Position numbers and translations under genes: made by a program
Notes under the pieces: generated by a model
What the model was told of the DNA's origin: nothing
Seen by the model: the letters and a program-made list of their open reading frames with translations, nothing else
Databases searched by the model: none
DNA from: Haloferax sulfurifontis ATCC BAA-897
Lineage (GTDB): Archaea; Halobacteriota; Halobacteria; Halobacteriales; Haloferacaceae
DNA length: 63,539 nt
NCBI RefSeq assembly: GCF_000337835.1
Contig: NZ_AOLM01000006.1
Location: forward strand, 1 to 63,539
Direction of reading: 5' to 3'
Shown here: in pieces, positions 33,630 to 42,429 of the stretch
Position numbering within the stretch: position 1 is the first letter of the stretch
Layout: every line of letters starts with the position of its first letter

Positions 33630-34435
33630 CTTGGAAAACGATTGCCCACAGAGACCGAAAATTGACGGTAAGTGCTCGGTCGGTGAAGATACTGCTCGCT
33701 TTGCTTGTTTTCGCCGTTCTCCTTGCCGGATATCTCTATCCAGTGGTGGGTACGAAGCCTATTACTACGGCTCGATTCAGTGGGTTTCTCATTGATCCCA
33801 TCACGACGATGCTTCCATTTATCGGAGTTTTACTTGGCTATAACGCGGTCGTGAGTGAGCGAGAAACGGGTTCAATATTGTTGTCGTTATCCTTGCCCCA
33901 AAGTCGAAAAGATGTCGTCATCGGTAAGTACACGAGTCGAACTGGCATTTTGGCAGTAACCATCGCGTTTGCGATGGTTGGTGCTGGCCTCCTCGTCGTA
34001 TATCCGTTTGGTGAACTCAACCTACTGCCGTTTCTCGCGTTTACGGTGTTGACTATTCTTTTCGGTGCTGTCTGGAGTGGAATTGGTATCGCAATCTCAA
34101 TAGCTGTCGCTACCAAACGAAGAGCAGTCACCCTTGGATTCGGACTGGTATTTCTATTCGCTATCGTATGGGATATGATATCTACTGCCCTTGAAATCGG
34201 CTTAAACGCCGCTGGCGTTATTGATGGTCGACTTCCAGGCCCAGTACGATTTTTGTTCGCTCTTGAGCCAGGACACAGTTACGAAAGTGTGACGACAGGG
34301 TTCATCGATCCGAGCACTACGATTGATGGGCCGTGGTATCTCAACGAGTGGGTAGCGTTGTTGCTTTTGATTTTCTGGACTGTCGGACCAGTGGGACTCA
34401 CATACCTCCGGTTTGTAGGGCGTGATCTCGCATGA
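33626..34435 (+). CDS. ABC-2 type permease (cassette 1, subunit 1)
   Basis: A 269-aa protein with six membrane helices. The ABC-2 coupling region is visible as 'LGYNAVVSERETGSILLSLS' and 'SRKDVVIGKYTSRT', which contacts the ATPase. Coupled by 4-nt overlaps to the ATPase before and the second permease after. It is a paralogue of that second permease, so the exporter is a heterodimer. Related to the NosY/CcmB-like family common in haloarchaea. Confidence 0.9.
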   Translation: MTWKTIAHRDRKLTVSARSVKILLALLVFAVLLAGYLYPVVGTKPITTARFSGFLIDPITTMLPFIGVLLGYNAVVSERETGSILLSLSLPQSRKDVVIGKYTSRTGILAVTIAFAMVGAGLLVVYPFGELNLLPFLAFTVLTILFGAVWSGIGIAISIAVATKRRAVTLGFGLVFLFAIVWDMISTALEIGLNAAGVIDGRLPGPVRFLFALEPGHSYESVTTGFIDPSTTIDGPWYLNEWVALLLLIFWTVGPVGLTYLRFVGRDLA

Positions 34436-35250
34436 GTTGGCTGGATATTGCATACAAAGATATTGAGGACTCCAGCAGATCGGTGACTGTGTGGCTTCTG
34501 TTCGGATTATTGACGGTCCTTATGGTGGGATACACAGTCGCCCATACATATCTTGGGAAGCCAGAGTTCGTGCCACTCATTGGGGGTCTGGCTGGCTTGG
34601 TCGCTACGACCTTACCGGTATTTGGAATCCTCTTGGGATACAAGTCCATCGTTCACGAGCGGACGAGTGGGAGCCTCTTCCTTACGTTGGGATTCCCGAA
34701 CTCTCGTAAGGATCTCGTCGTCGGAACCTTCGTTGTTCGCACAATCGTCCTACTCGGTCCGACGCTCGGATCGCTCACTATTGCCGGGGCTCTCGGTGCA
34801 TATCTCTATGGAACTGAAGGGGCACTCCTCTATCCGTGGTTCTTGTTCGCAACTGCACTCTACGGGACGGCGTTTATCGGGATCGCTATCGGACTCTCGA
34901 TGTCTACAACCGTCGACCGATGGATTACTCTCGGATCGGTTGGTAGTTACGTTCTCCTAGTGTTATTCTGGAACGGATTTCACTCGCTGACGCTGCTAAT
35001 CCTTCATCGATTCGACCTTACTGTATTGAGTGATATGCCGAACTGGGCCCTACTATTCCAGCTGTTAAAACCCGGTGAATCGTACTACCGACTCTTACGA
35101 CTCGGGTTCGACACTGGACAGGCAGAACGGTACCTCGGTAGTAGCGCGCCGTTCTACGTGGACTGGTGGATGGCGATTCTATTGCTAGCTCTGTGGTGCT
35201 TCGGTCCAATCGGACTCGGCTATCTACGGTTCAAAACAAGCGATTTGTGA
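34432..35250 (+). CDS. ABC-2 type permease (cassette 1, subunit 2)
   Basis: A 272-aa, six-helix permease with 'LGYKSIVHERTSGSLFLTLG' and 'SRKDLVVGTFVVRT', the same coupling motif as the preceding subunit. Begins within the stop of that gene. The C-terminal end 'PIGLGYLRFKTSDL' parallels 'PVGLTYLRFVGRDLA' of its partner, supporting gene duplication. Last gene of the ABC operon. Confidence 0.9.
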   Translation: MSWLDIAYKDIEDSSRSVTVWLLFGLLTVLMVGYTVAHTYLGKPEFVPLIGGLAGLVATTLPVFGILLGYKSIVHERTSGSLFLTLGFPNSRKDLVVGTFVVRTIVLLGPTLGSLTIAGALGAYLYGTEGALLYPWFLFATALYGTAFIGIAIGLSMSTTVDRWITLGSVGSYVLLVLFWNGFHSLTLLILHRFDLTVLSDMPNWALLFQLLKPGESYYRLLRLGFDTGQAERYLGSSAPFYVDWWMAILLLALWCFGPIGLGYLRFKTSDL

Positions 35251-35436
35251 AAACTGGGAGAAAGAGTTTCTCACGAGCAGGGAAACTCATCATCCTAAAT
35301 CTCTCCTTGATTTCCCAGGTTTGGCCGAGTTTGCAACCAGGAATTCTCACCGATTTCATCTCTAAGCCACCGAGAAGGCTCTGTTGAGCCCCATCGATCC
35401 GACACATATCCTATTGAAACTGTGGGTAACATAAGT

Positions 35437-35817
35437 ATGAACCTAACACTTTATATCGCATCCTTCGGCATTTTTGGTATGGCCCTCCACGACAGCTTTG
35501 ACTACTGGAGTCTCATCGCTACGTTCGTCGTACTGGTACTGGTCTTGATACTCGTGCTCGCGCAGCCCCCACTTTCGAGGACATTAGCCCTCCTGCTCGG
35601 TGTTGCTGTCTTTGCGGCTGGGATGTCTATCAATATCCGCGAGGGTATTCCGTCGTATAACCGACTTCTCGGCGTCTATATCGGTATCTTCGGCCTCGCT
35701 GAAATGACGAGTGAGGGTTGGAATCTCGTGAGCGCAGCATTGGTCGTGATTGGTTCCATCTCTGTCCTTGAGCTCGCTTACGAGCGCGTGACGGGGCGCT
35801 CCGCCGATATTGTTTGA
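35437..35817 (+). CDS. Four-helix membrane protein
   Basis: A 126-aa protein with four predicted helices (about 5-22, 30-46, 50-68, 98-118). No family recognised. The ATG at 35437 was chosen over a GTG 15 nt upstream. It lies 186 nt after the ABC operon, with its own AT-rich upstream region, so it is probably a separate unit. Possibly a membrane stress or accessory protein; nothing firmer can be said. Confidence 0.6.
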   Translation: MNLTLYIASFGIFGMALHDSFDYWSLIATFVVLVLVLILVLAQPPLSRTLALLLGVAVFAAGMSINIREGIPSYNRLLGVYIGIFGLAEMTSEGWNLVSAALVVIGSISVLELAYERVTGRSADIV

Positions 35818-36002
35818 CAATCCCTCAGCCTTGTGTAGACGCAGATCAACAGTTCGTTCTTTTCGGTAGTGATACCACGAATCTACTGCTCGGTGTGGGT
35901 GTAAATCCCACAAAACCAGAGGTCCATTCCGTCGCTCTGTCTTGTCGGTGACTGGTAGTGCTAGCTGATCCACTTCCACGAACTACGTAACACCCTCACG
36001 GC

Positions 36003-36434
36003 TTAGACAGAAGTTTCGCCGCTACCGCCGACCGATCCTTGCGTGACAAGCAGATATGAGACGACGAACGAGACGACGAATAGCGGTGGAAGAGCCATGA
36101 CCTGCGTCACCGGGTCTGGCGGCGTAACGAATACGCCGACCACAAACGAAAGCAGGACAGCTAGCGAGTAGGCGGTGACCAACCGTTCACGCCGGTCGGT
36201 TGGTTCCGTCCGTGACTCCCAGTCGTTCCGAACATAGCGAATCCAGATGTAGTAGATCAGTCCGATACCTGCGACGAGAAATATGAATGTCCAGAGCGCC
36301 GACCCATTACGTGTCCTGGCCTCCGCGCGGGCCCAGTAGCTCAACGCGACCAAATTCCCGACGTAGATAACGGCTGTCAGCGCGAAAGCCACACCCAACA
36401 AGGATGGTTCAATAAGGATCGGAACGAGTTGCAC
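36003..36434 (-). CDS. Four-helix membrane protein
   Basis: A 143-aa protein: helices at about 8-30, 45-65, 85-105 and 112-130, with a charged loop 'RNDWESRTEPTDRRERL'. The pattern 'ALWTFIFLVAGIGLIYYIWI' is like haloarchaeal envelope proteins of unknown function. Convergent with the 126-aa gene. No firm family assignment. Confidence 0.6.
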   Translation of the reverse strand: MQLVPILIEPSLLGVAFALTAVIYVGNLVALSYWARAEARTRNGSALWTFIFLVAGIGLIYYIWIRYVRNDWESRTEPTDRRERLVTAYSLAVLLSFVVGVFVTPPDPVTQVMALPPLFVVSFVVSYLLVTQGSVGGSGETSV

Positions 36435-36567
36435 GATTCACCGTCGTCCTTAGACAAGGATAGACTTTCTGTGAAAAAGTAGACTCAGTCGCTTGCGTGG
36501 TACGTTATAGTTCGAGACGACAACTTAATGTACAAAATTCATATGTCTTGAAGCAGGTCGAGAAACC

Positions 36568-36732
36568 ATGGTCCTCAAAGATACCCGCCTCACCCTCCTG
36601 TTTGTCGTCTTAGGGACGACTCTCTGGCTCATTTCAGGCCAATTCACCGACAGCGAATGGATTCAGTGGGCGATACTCATTGGTGTCGGCGTCGTCATTC
36701 CGACGATACTTACTGAAATATCCGGTTCATAG
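36568..36732 (+). CDS. 54-aa two-helix membrane protein
   Basis: A short gene with ATG at 36568 and TAG at 36730. The product begins 'MVLKDTRLTLLFVVLGTTLW', has a polar loop 'GQFTDSEWIQW' and a second helix ending 'PTILTEISGS'. Two membrane helices. Third-position composition looks coding. It is convergent with azlD. Function unknown. Confidence 0.6.
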   Translation: MVLKDTRLTLLFVVLGTTLWLISGQFTDSEWIQWAILIGVGVVIPTILTEISGS

Positions 36733-36754
36733 TTGCCCTGTACTCCCGATCTCG

Positions 36755-37066
36755 TCAAATCAAATTTCGGAATAGTAGAACAGACCCCACTCCACAGACG
36801 AGTGCGAGAAACACGTTCTCTGTTCGCCACACTATGAGGAGGACAACAGCGGCGGCACTCCATTCTGCTGGTCCAGATGTAGTTAACTCTGGGCCGAGAA
36901 TGGAGAGTACTATCGCACCAGGCAGTATTTCGAGTCCTGATTCGAGCCGCTGTGAGAGGTTGATGCGGCTAAGCAACCACAATCCACCTGCTTTCGTCAA
37001 ATATGTCGTGACGCTCATTCCGACGATTACAGCGACAACAAATGGGTCCAATTGAAGATTAGTCAT
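36755..37066 (-). CDS. azlD: AzlD family branched-chain amino-acid transport protein
   Basis: A 103-aa protein with four helices. The AzlD pattern is present: 'TYLTKAGGLWLLSRI' near the N-terminus and 'LEILPGAIVLSILGPEL'. AzlD is the small partner of AzlC in branched-chain amino-acid efflux. The start codon lies inside the azlC gene end (8-bp overlap), as is usual for this pair. The C-terminus is hydrophobic to the end. Confidence 0.88.
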   Translation of the reverse strand: MTNLQLDPFVVAVIVGMSVTTYLTKAGGLWLLSRINLSQRLESGLEILPGAIVLSILGPELTTSGPAEWSAAAVVLLIVWRTENVFLALVCGVGSVLLFRNLI

Positions 37067-37787
37067 CGAATCGAATCACCTCCAGCAAAAATCCAGCGAA
37101 TCCGCCGAGAAGGATGTACCAACGTCCCGGTAGAAACTGCGCACTAAGAACAGCGATAGTGAACGCCGTTCCCCATGGAAGTACGCTTGATCGCCCCTCC
37201 CAGAGTTCTACGGCGATAGCAACGAAGACAGCAGTCAGAACGAAATCAAGTCCATACTCGGTTGGATCACCGATAACTCCACCTGCAACAGCACCGATTA
37301 TCGTTGCGAGTATCCAGAACGACCAGATTGTGAGGCCACTTCCGAGAAGATAGGCGCCCTGTTGTTCCCCGGACTTGAGCTTCCCCATCGTGAGTGCCCA
37401 ATTTTCATCGGCTGTGAAGAAGACGCTCACATAGGCTTTGAGAGGAGACAGCTGCTTGAACCAAGGACGAAGTGCCGCTCCCATAAGCACGTAGCGAAGG
37501 TTAACGATAGCTGTCGTTCCGATAACTGTACTCACCGAAAGAGGGGTTTCCCATAGCTTGATAGCGATCAGCTGTGCTGCGCCTGCGAGGACAGTTGCGC
37601 TCATAAGTCCGGACTCGGCAATACTCAATCCTGCTTGTCGAGCAAGGACTCCAAAGACGATCCCATAACCAGCCACGCCAAGAGCGACAGGGATACATTC
37701 GAGAAAGCCAGCTCGAATACCCTCTAGAGAAAATTGAACGGCTTCATCGACAGTAGTAGATGACGATGTCGTAGTATCAGTACCCAT
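37059..37787 (-). CDS. azlC: AzlC family branched-chain amino-acid permease
   Basis: A 242-aa permease. After a Thr/Ser-rich N-terminus it shows the AzlC start 'FLECIPVALGVAGYGIVFGV' and then 'SATVLAGAAQLIAIKLW', 'IVNLRYVLMGAALRPWF' and 'FTADENWAL'. With AzlD it exports leucine, isoleucine, valine or analogues. I set the start at 37787; the frame remains open further upstream, but that extension overlaps the palindrome and the end of the regulator gene. The upstream ArsR-like gene probably controls the pair. Confidence 0.9.
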   Translation of the reverse strand: MGTDTTTSSSTTVDEAVQFSLEGIRAGFLECIPVALGVAGYGIVFGVLARQAGLSIAESGLMSATVLAGAAQLIAIKLWETPLSVSTVIGTTAIVNLRYVLMGAALRPWFKQLSPLKAYVSVFFTADENWALTMGKLKSGEQQGAYLLGSGLTIWSFWILATIIGAVAGGVIGDPTEYGLDFVLTAVFVAIAVELWEGRSSVLPWGTAFTIAVLSAQFLPGRWYILLGGFAGFLLEVIRFDD

Positions 37788-37870
37788 ATCTATCCCTTTG
37801 GTGGAGGCTCCAGTTGATAGATTGAACGACCATAGTAGATCTGTGAAGAAGAAAAACACCGTAAAGATTC

Positions 37871-37888
37871 GGAGAAACTGGTTTCTCC
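37871..37888 (-). terminator. 18-bp palindrome between regulator and azlC
   Basis: GGAGAAAC-TG-GTTTCTCC, located 9 nt after the ArsR-like stop. On the minus strand it is followed by a T-rich stretch, so it may end the regulator transcript. It could also be an operator in front of azlCD. Confidence 0.45.
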
Positions 37889-37896
37889 AGTGGTGG

Positions 37897-38244
37897 CTAT
37901 TCTTCTGTGAGAAGCCGTTTCTCACTCAGAACACTCTGGACGAGTTCCGCACCACGTTGAGATAAAATGTACTTTCCTTCACAAGGACGCACAAGATCTT
38001 CCAGCTGTCGAAGATGGTAGTTGAACCTACCCTTATCCTGAATTGCAATTGATTTCCGTAGTTCCGTGTATGAAACCGGTCTCGACTGGTCAAATAAATG
38101 TGTGAGAATTTCAAGCCGAGTGGGGTGTGACAGAACAGCGAAAGTGTCGGTTGCGCCTTTAAGTTCGGAGGGATCTATGACATTATCCGATTGGACCTCC
38201 GTTCCTAACTCACCATCAGGCCAGAGCCAGTTTGGAATTGCCAT
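37897..38244 (-). CDS. ArsR-like winged-helix regulator
   Basis: A 115-aa protein. The HTH spans about 25-105: 'DTFAVLSHPTRLEILTHLFD', 'PVSYTELRKSIAIQDKGRFN', then 'YHLRQLEDLV' and 'EGKYILSQRGAELVQSVL'. This is the haloarchaeal ArsR-like type with the 'KGRFNYHLRQL' recognition helix. A TATA-like AAATTTATAG sits about 25 nt before the ATG at 38244, implying a leaderless mRNA. It lies directly upstream of azlCD on the same strand and is the natural candidate for their control. Confidence 0.85.
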   Translation of the reverse strand: MAIPNWLWPDGELGTEVQSDNVIDPSELKGATDTFAVLSHPTRLEILTHLFDQSRPVSYTELRKSIAIQDKGRFNYHLRQLEDLVRPCEGKYILSQRGAELVQSVLSEKRLLTEE

Positions 38245-38483
38245 AATGTGAGCAATTTTTTGAAACACTATAAATTTATCAGAGTTCTACGAGGGTGTCA
38301 TAGAAGACTTCTCACACCTACACAGGGATCGTTCAAAGCAGAGTCTGGTAAGAACCAGCACGGACTCTCTTGGTGTAAAATCGTGAGGGGCGATACCAGT
38401 ACCAGTAGCAGCCGCGTGTGTTCCGTCTGTATGTGGCGCTCCTGTGTCACCGTCTCTCGCTGAGCAACCGACAGCGGCGCATC

Positions 38484-39308
38484 TCATACAATCTCCAATC
38501 CGTTTGCCAGCGAGAGGCTGGCGATAACCGCAAACCCACCCGAGGCCAGTCCGTACTTTAGGAGCTGCCGGCGAAGACTTCTACTGAATTCAGCAAACCC
38601 TTGATCCGAAAGTAATAGCGGGGTCTCGTCGCTTCCCTGGAGCACGGGGGTGCCCTGATCAACCGTGACTTCCCCGCAGACCGCCAGCATCTCACCGTCA
38701 AGGATAGCTCTCGCCTCGAAATACTCATCGTCTCGGCTCTCGGCGGCGGCATCTGCACCGAAGAGACCCTCTACATCGGCAACGGAGTTGGCGATCCAGT
38801 GGTCCTCCAGATGGATGTATTGCGATCTCCAGCTACGCTCCGACAACCGGGTCGATACCGTCCACTCCGGAGACACTGTTGTGATATCGGCGCTGTCGTG
38901 GGTCTCAGCCAACCAGTCTGTGTTGATACGAATCTCGCGCTGACCATCGTCGACCGAAAACGTTCCGGCCTCAATCCCGGATGCATACGTAATCATATTC
39001 ATATCTGCTCCGGGCTCTTCGGCATCAAGATTGTAGTTATAGGACTCGGATTCCTTGAGCCGCCACACGTACGCACCAATCGACTTCGCCTCATTGATCG
39101 GAAAAGAGTTGCTTAGTGGCGGTGAGTTCCTGACGTTTACCGTCCCCTCTATGGCGATGGTCTCGCCATCGACGAGCGTTGATGGACTCTCGTCTTCGAT
39201 TGCCGACACAGATCGGTAGAGTATCCCGGCGGTGATGGCTCGGTAGCCCAACCACAAAGAGGTAGCAAGTAGAAGTATCCCGACAATAGTACTCACCGCT
39301 TCAACCAT
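38484..39308 (-). CDS. GIDE-domain membrane protein (E3 ligase-like fold)
   Basis: A 274-aa protein: N-terminal membrane helix (about 5-25), a GIDE domain at about 40-230 ('GETIAIEGTVNVRNSPPLSN', 'GAYVWRLKESESYNYN', 'HLEDHWIANSVADVEGLFGA'), then 'TPLLLSDQGFAEF' and a C-terminal membrane helix. GIDE is the intermembrane-space domain of eukaryotic MUL1/MAPL; haloarchaeal members lack a RING, as here, so no ubiquitin-ligase role is implied. Its C-terminal part is the region found fused to TFB at 23444-24169. The ATG at 39308 follows a TATA-like TTTATATA by about 25-30 nt. Confidence 0.8.
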   Translation of the reverse strand: MVEAVSTIVGILLLATSLWLGYRAITAGILYRSVSAIEDESPSTLVDGETIAIEGTVNVRNSPPLSNSFPINEAKSIGAYVWRLKESESYNYNLDAEEPGADMNMITYASGIEAGTFSVDDGQREIRINTDWLAETHDSADITTVSPEWTVSTRLSERSWRSQYIHLEDHWIANSVADVEGLFGADAAAESRDDEYFEARAILDGEMLAVCGEVTVDQGTPVLQGSDETPLLLSDQGFAEFSRSLRRQLLKYGLASGGFAVIASLSLANGLEIV

Positions 39309-39523
39309 ATTCGTCTGCACCGCTTGGATGTACTTTATATATTGGGGGAAGGAATCCCTTAGGGAGCCCGTTCGGCCAGTTCACATCAGCCGTCCTTGCC
39401 ACCACCAGCGTCACCGCCGTAGCTCAACGTGCGAGCAGAGTCTCACGGCTGATTTGCCTCTGAGATCGTGAAATTAAATCACCGTGGCAACGCTTCTATG
39501 ACACCCTGGAGTTGTACTGTTAT

Positions 39524-39880
39524 TCACGTCTCGGGGGCTGCAGTCGATGTCTGTTCAAGGGCGATCCCCGCATAGACACCGCCAATCCAGATTCCACCTA
39601 AGAGAAGCATTACTGTCAATCCTTCAGTGAGAAGCGAACTGTGTTGCGGAAACAGCATTATGATCGGGGTGAGGACTCCGAGGATCGTATACCAGAATTT
39701 ATTGTGAGAACCTGACCACCGGGTCCGATATTGTGGAAATGCGAGAAACCCGTAGCCACTGATCGTCCAAACCAGCGTGAGAACGATCCCGATCCACAGA
39801 TCACCCTGCTTGAAACCAAAACTGTAGCCGAGCAACACACCGACTCCGACTCCGGAAACCAACGATAATCGCTTATTCAC
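39524..39880 (-). CDS. Membrane protein at the end of ABC cassette 2
   Basis: A 118-aa protein with four helices (about 5-25, 27-45, 66-82, 88-108). I chose a GTG start at 39880, giving 'VNKRLSLVSGVGVGVLLGYS'; the frame extends upstream into the permease gene but that part reads as non-coding. It lies 74 nt after the permease stop, so it may belong to the same transcript. No family recognised. Confidence 0.55.
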   Translation of the reverse strand: MNKRLSLVSGVGVGVLLGYSFGFKQGDLWIGIVLTLVWTISGYGFLAFPQYRTRWSGSHNKFWYTILGVLTPIIMLFPQHSSLLTEGLTVMLLLGGIWIGGVYAGIALEQTSTAAPET

Positions 39881-39954
39881 AGGTAGTGAACACAATTCGA
39901 CGGTCGAGTGATAAGAGCTTCTCTCGGAGGTTGATTTCGAGTCCCTGAGAGGGG

Positions 39955-41580
39955 TCAATCGAGGACGTAGCGTCGATATATCCGCTGTGAATACCAGTAC
40001 GAGAGGATGGGAAGACCGACCGTCGGAAGGAGGTACACACTGAGCCCAACGACAAGAATCCCAGTCACGATCAGATTGCCAGTGAGCCCGAACCAAGTAA
40101 TCCCGAGCCCGATGAACGTTCCCCCCATCACGACGAACGAATACGCAATGAGTACGAGCGTCGACGGAGCGACGGTCTCTGCGCCCCAGAGTTCACGTTC
40201 CTCGTAGATCGGATACGCACAGCCGAGTCCCAGAGCGAACAATGCAGCCATGAGGCTGAACCAAGCCCCGACGGTCGCGAATGTAATCCCGTAGAGTGGT
40301 CGTGTTCCGGCTGCGATGCTGGCGAGCGGAACGAGGATGGCGAACGGTAGGCCGACAGCGAGGCCTGCGAGCACCCGTCCGCGGAGAAACGTTCGGGGAG
40401 TCGTCTCGGTGAGGAGCACCAGCGGGAACTGCGGGCGATCGTCACCGAGGGGATTCAGTCCGAACGTTGCTCCAGATAAGTACACCCCGAATAGAACGCC
40501 CGTTCCTGCAACGAGTAGCGGGAAGCGCTCGCCCGATGAACTCTGGAAGAACGTCCCGGCCATCGGTCCCACCAGGAAGACCAGCATGAGCAGGTGCGAG
40601 AACTCCTGCGGATGCCGGACGGCCCGAAGGAGGTATCCCCAGGCGATGCGGCCCGCCTTGGTCCACGAGAACGGTTTCGGGGGTGAGAATCCCCCCGACG
40701 ATACGGCCGTCTCCGACGACGTGTCCGTTGTGCCAGTGCGAACCGGATCATCGGTGAACCAGAGTGCTGTCGCTTGGCGCTCGGCGACAGCCAGACCGAC
40801 CGGTGTGAGCGCGATCCACGTCACGAGGACGACCACTGCCATCGGCGTGACCGTGATCGAAACCGGTGTACCGATCAAGCTGAGAGTAAGGTAGTCGACT
40901 AGCGGGGCGAACGAGAGGAGAGACAGCAGGGTTTCGATTGAAACAGTCCCGGTGACGAGATATCGCGCCGCGACCTGCGAGAGGATGACGATGCTGATGA
41001 GTGCGAGCACACCGCCTACTTTGAGCATGCGACGAACGGTCGGCAGTCGCCGGAGAACGCGGAGAACACCGATACCCACGGCGTAGCCCCAGACGGCCAT
41101 ACAACAGACAATCGGTACGACTACGATGCCCGCCGTGACGAGGAAGATCGGTGAGCCGAGGCCGACCGCGAACGCTCCGGCGATCGCGACGAGTGGAATT
41201 CCGAACCAGAGCAACAGCCTCCCGATTTCCGCGGTGATGAGACCGACGACGACGGCTCGGGGATGTACGGTTGTGAGGAGGAGATCCTCGGTATCGACGC
41301 TACCGAGACGCTCCATGGTACGTAACGCACCGAGCAGGAAGAGACCGACCGGGAGGAGTGTCGCCGCTGGCTCGAAGTACGGTATTGTGGCAATTGACCG
41401 GGCGCTCCGCCCGAGCACGTAGATCGGGGGAAGCAGAAAGAGCAGGTTCCCGCCGAAGAACAGGAGGGCAACGGCGAGACCGAGGATTCGTCTAGTGTCT
41501 CGGGCATAACCACGGACGCTTCGAATGAATTCAGCACGCCCGATGCGTCCGCCGTGGCGAAGATCCTGGCGCAGATTCAT
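39955..41580 (-). CDS. Large ABC exporter permease (cassette 2)
   Basis: A 541-aa protein with about 14 helices, beginning with a short basic N-terminus ('MNLRQDLRHGGRIGRAEF'). It is twice the length of a typical ABC-2 permease and looks like two fused halves joined by a soluble loop at about 285-315 (Thr/Ser/Gly-rich). Such long permeases are common in haloarchaeal exporters with a single NatA-like ATPase. Its start overlaps the ATPase stop by 4 nt. Because the ATPase gene is frameshifted, this exporter may be non-functional unless the two ATPase parts are both made. Confidence 0.85.
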   Translation of the reverse strand: MNLRQDLRHGGRIGRAEFIRSVRGYARDTRRILGLAVALLFFGGNLLFLLPPIYVLGRSARSIATIPYFEPAATLLPVGLFLLGALRTMERLGSVDTEDLLLTTVHPRAVVVGLITAEIGRLLLWFGIPLVAIAGAFAVGLGSPIFLVTAGIVVVPIVCCMAVWGYAVGIGVLRVLRRLPTVRRMLKVGGVLALISIVILSQVAARYLVTGTVSIETLLSLLSFAPLVDYLTLSLIGTPVSITVTPMAVVVLVTWIALTPVGLAVAERQATALWFTDDPVRTGTTDTSSETAVSSGGFSPPKPFSWTKAGRIAWGYLLRAVRHPQEFSHLLMLVFLVGPMAGTFFQSSSGERFPLLVAGTGVLFGVYLSGATFGLNPLGDDRPQFPLVLLTETTPRTFLRGRVLAGLAVGLPFAILVPLASIAAGTRPLYGITFATVGAWFSLMAALFALGLGCAYPIYEERELWGAETVAPSTLVLIAYSFVVMGGTFIGLGITWFGLTGNLIVTGILVVGLSVYLLPTVGLPILSYWYSQRIYRRYVLD

Positions 41581-42361
41581 CCGTCACCCTCGGCTGTCGC
41601 CCCGGCGGCGACGTCGACGTCGCTAGTGACAGCGAGGAAGGCGTCTTCGAGCGTACTGCCCGCTCCGGTCTCGGCACGTTCTTTCACTTCGTCCGGCGTG
41701 CCCTCGGCGACGAGTCGCCCTTCGAAGAGAACGCCGACAGTGTCTGCAACTTCCTCGACGACGGGGAGAATATGTGTCGAGAGGAAAACGGTCGTTCCCG
41801 TGTCGGCGAACTCGGTGATCGACTGACGGATGGTTCGTGCGGCCCGGGGATCGAGCCCACTCGTCGGTTCGTCGAGAAAGAGAACGTCCGGGTCGTGAAG
41901 GACGCTCTGGATAAACGCTGTTTTCTGCTTCATTCCCTTGAGTACGAACTGATTCGCTTCCCGGCATCGTCTGTGAGCTCGAAGCGATCGAGGTGCGAAT
42001 CGATATGTTTCCGAGCAGCTTCAGGGGGAATGTCTCTGAGGTCGGCGACGTACTCGAGCTGCTCGCGGGCACTGAATTCCTCGTACAGCGGTGGTGTTTC
42101 GGGGAGATAGCCGACGTGTGGAACGAGTGCACGGCGATCCTCGACGGGCGTCCCGGAGATACGAGCCTCGCCTGAAGTAGGAGTTGAGAGCCCGGTCAGG
42201 AGACGCATGGTAGTAGTCTTCCCGGCGCCGTTCGGTCCGAGAAAACCATAGACCGTTCCGGCCGGTATGGATAGCGAGATTCCGTCGAGTGCGGTCTCGG
42301 AGCCGTAGATTTTCGTCAGATCGATCGCTTCGATGGCGACCGAACTAGTTGTGGAGGGCAT
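41577..42361 (-). pseudogene. ABC ATPase of cassette 2, split by a frameshift at the signature motif
   Basis: The first frame (42361-41930, 143 aa) has Walker A 'GPNGAGKTT' and runs to 'KRISSYSRE', then stops. The second frame (41933-41577, 118 aa) begins 'MKQKTAFIQSVLHDPD' and carries Walker B 'VLFLDEPTSGLDPRA' and 'LSTHILPVV'. Together they would read SSYSKGMKQKT, the normal ABC signature region. A 1-nt loss in the serine codon near 41939 explains the break. The break itself creates an ATGA overlap, so the second half could be translated by re-initiation. It may be a true pseudogene, a sequencing error, or a split two-chain ATPase. Confidence 0.85.
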
Positions 42362-42429
42362 GGAGACTACAGGATAGTTCTGAGAAGCGCCCCCTATACG
42401 TTACGGACATCGAGGATACCGGTTTGAGG

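Noticed and set aside
38484-39308. Reading the GIDE protein as a ubiquitin ligase
   Set aside because: There is no RING domain; only the GIDE domain and membrane helices are present, so no ligase activity is claimed.
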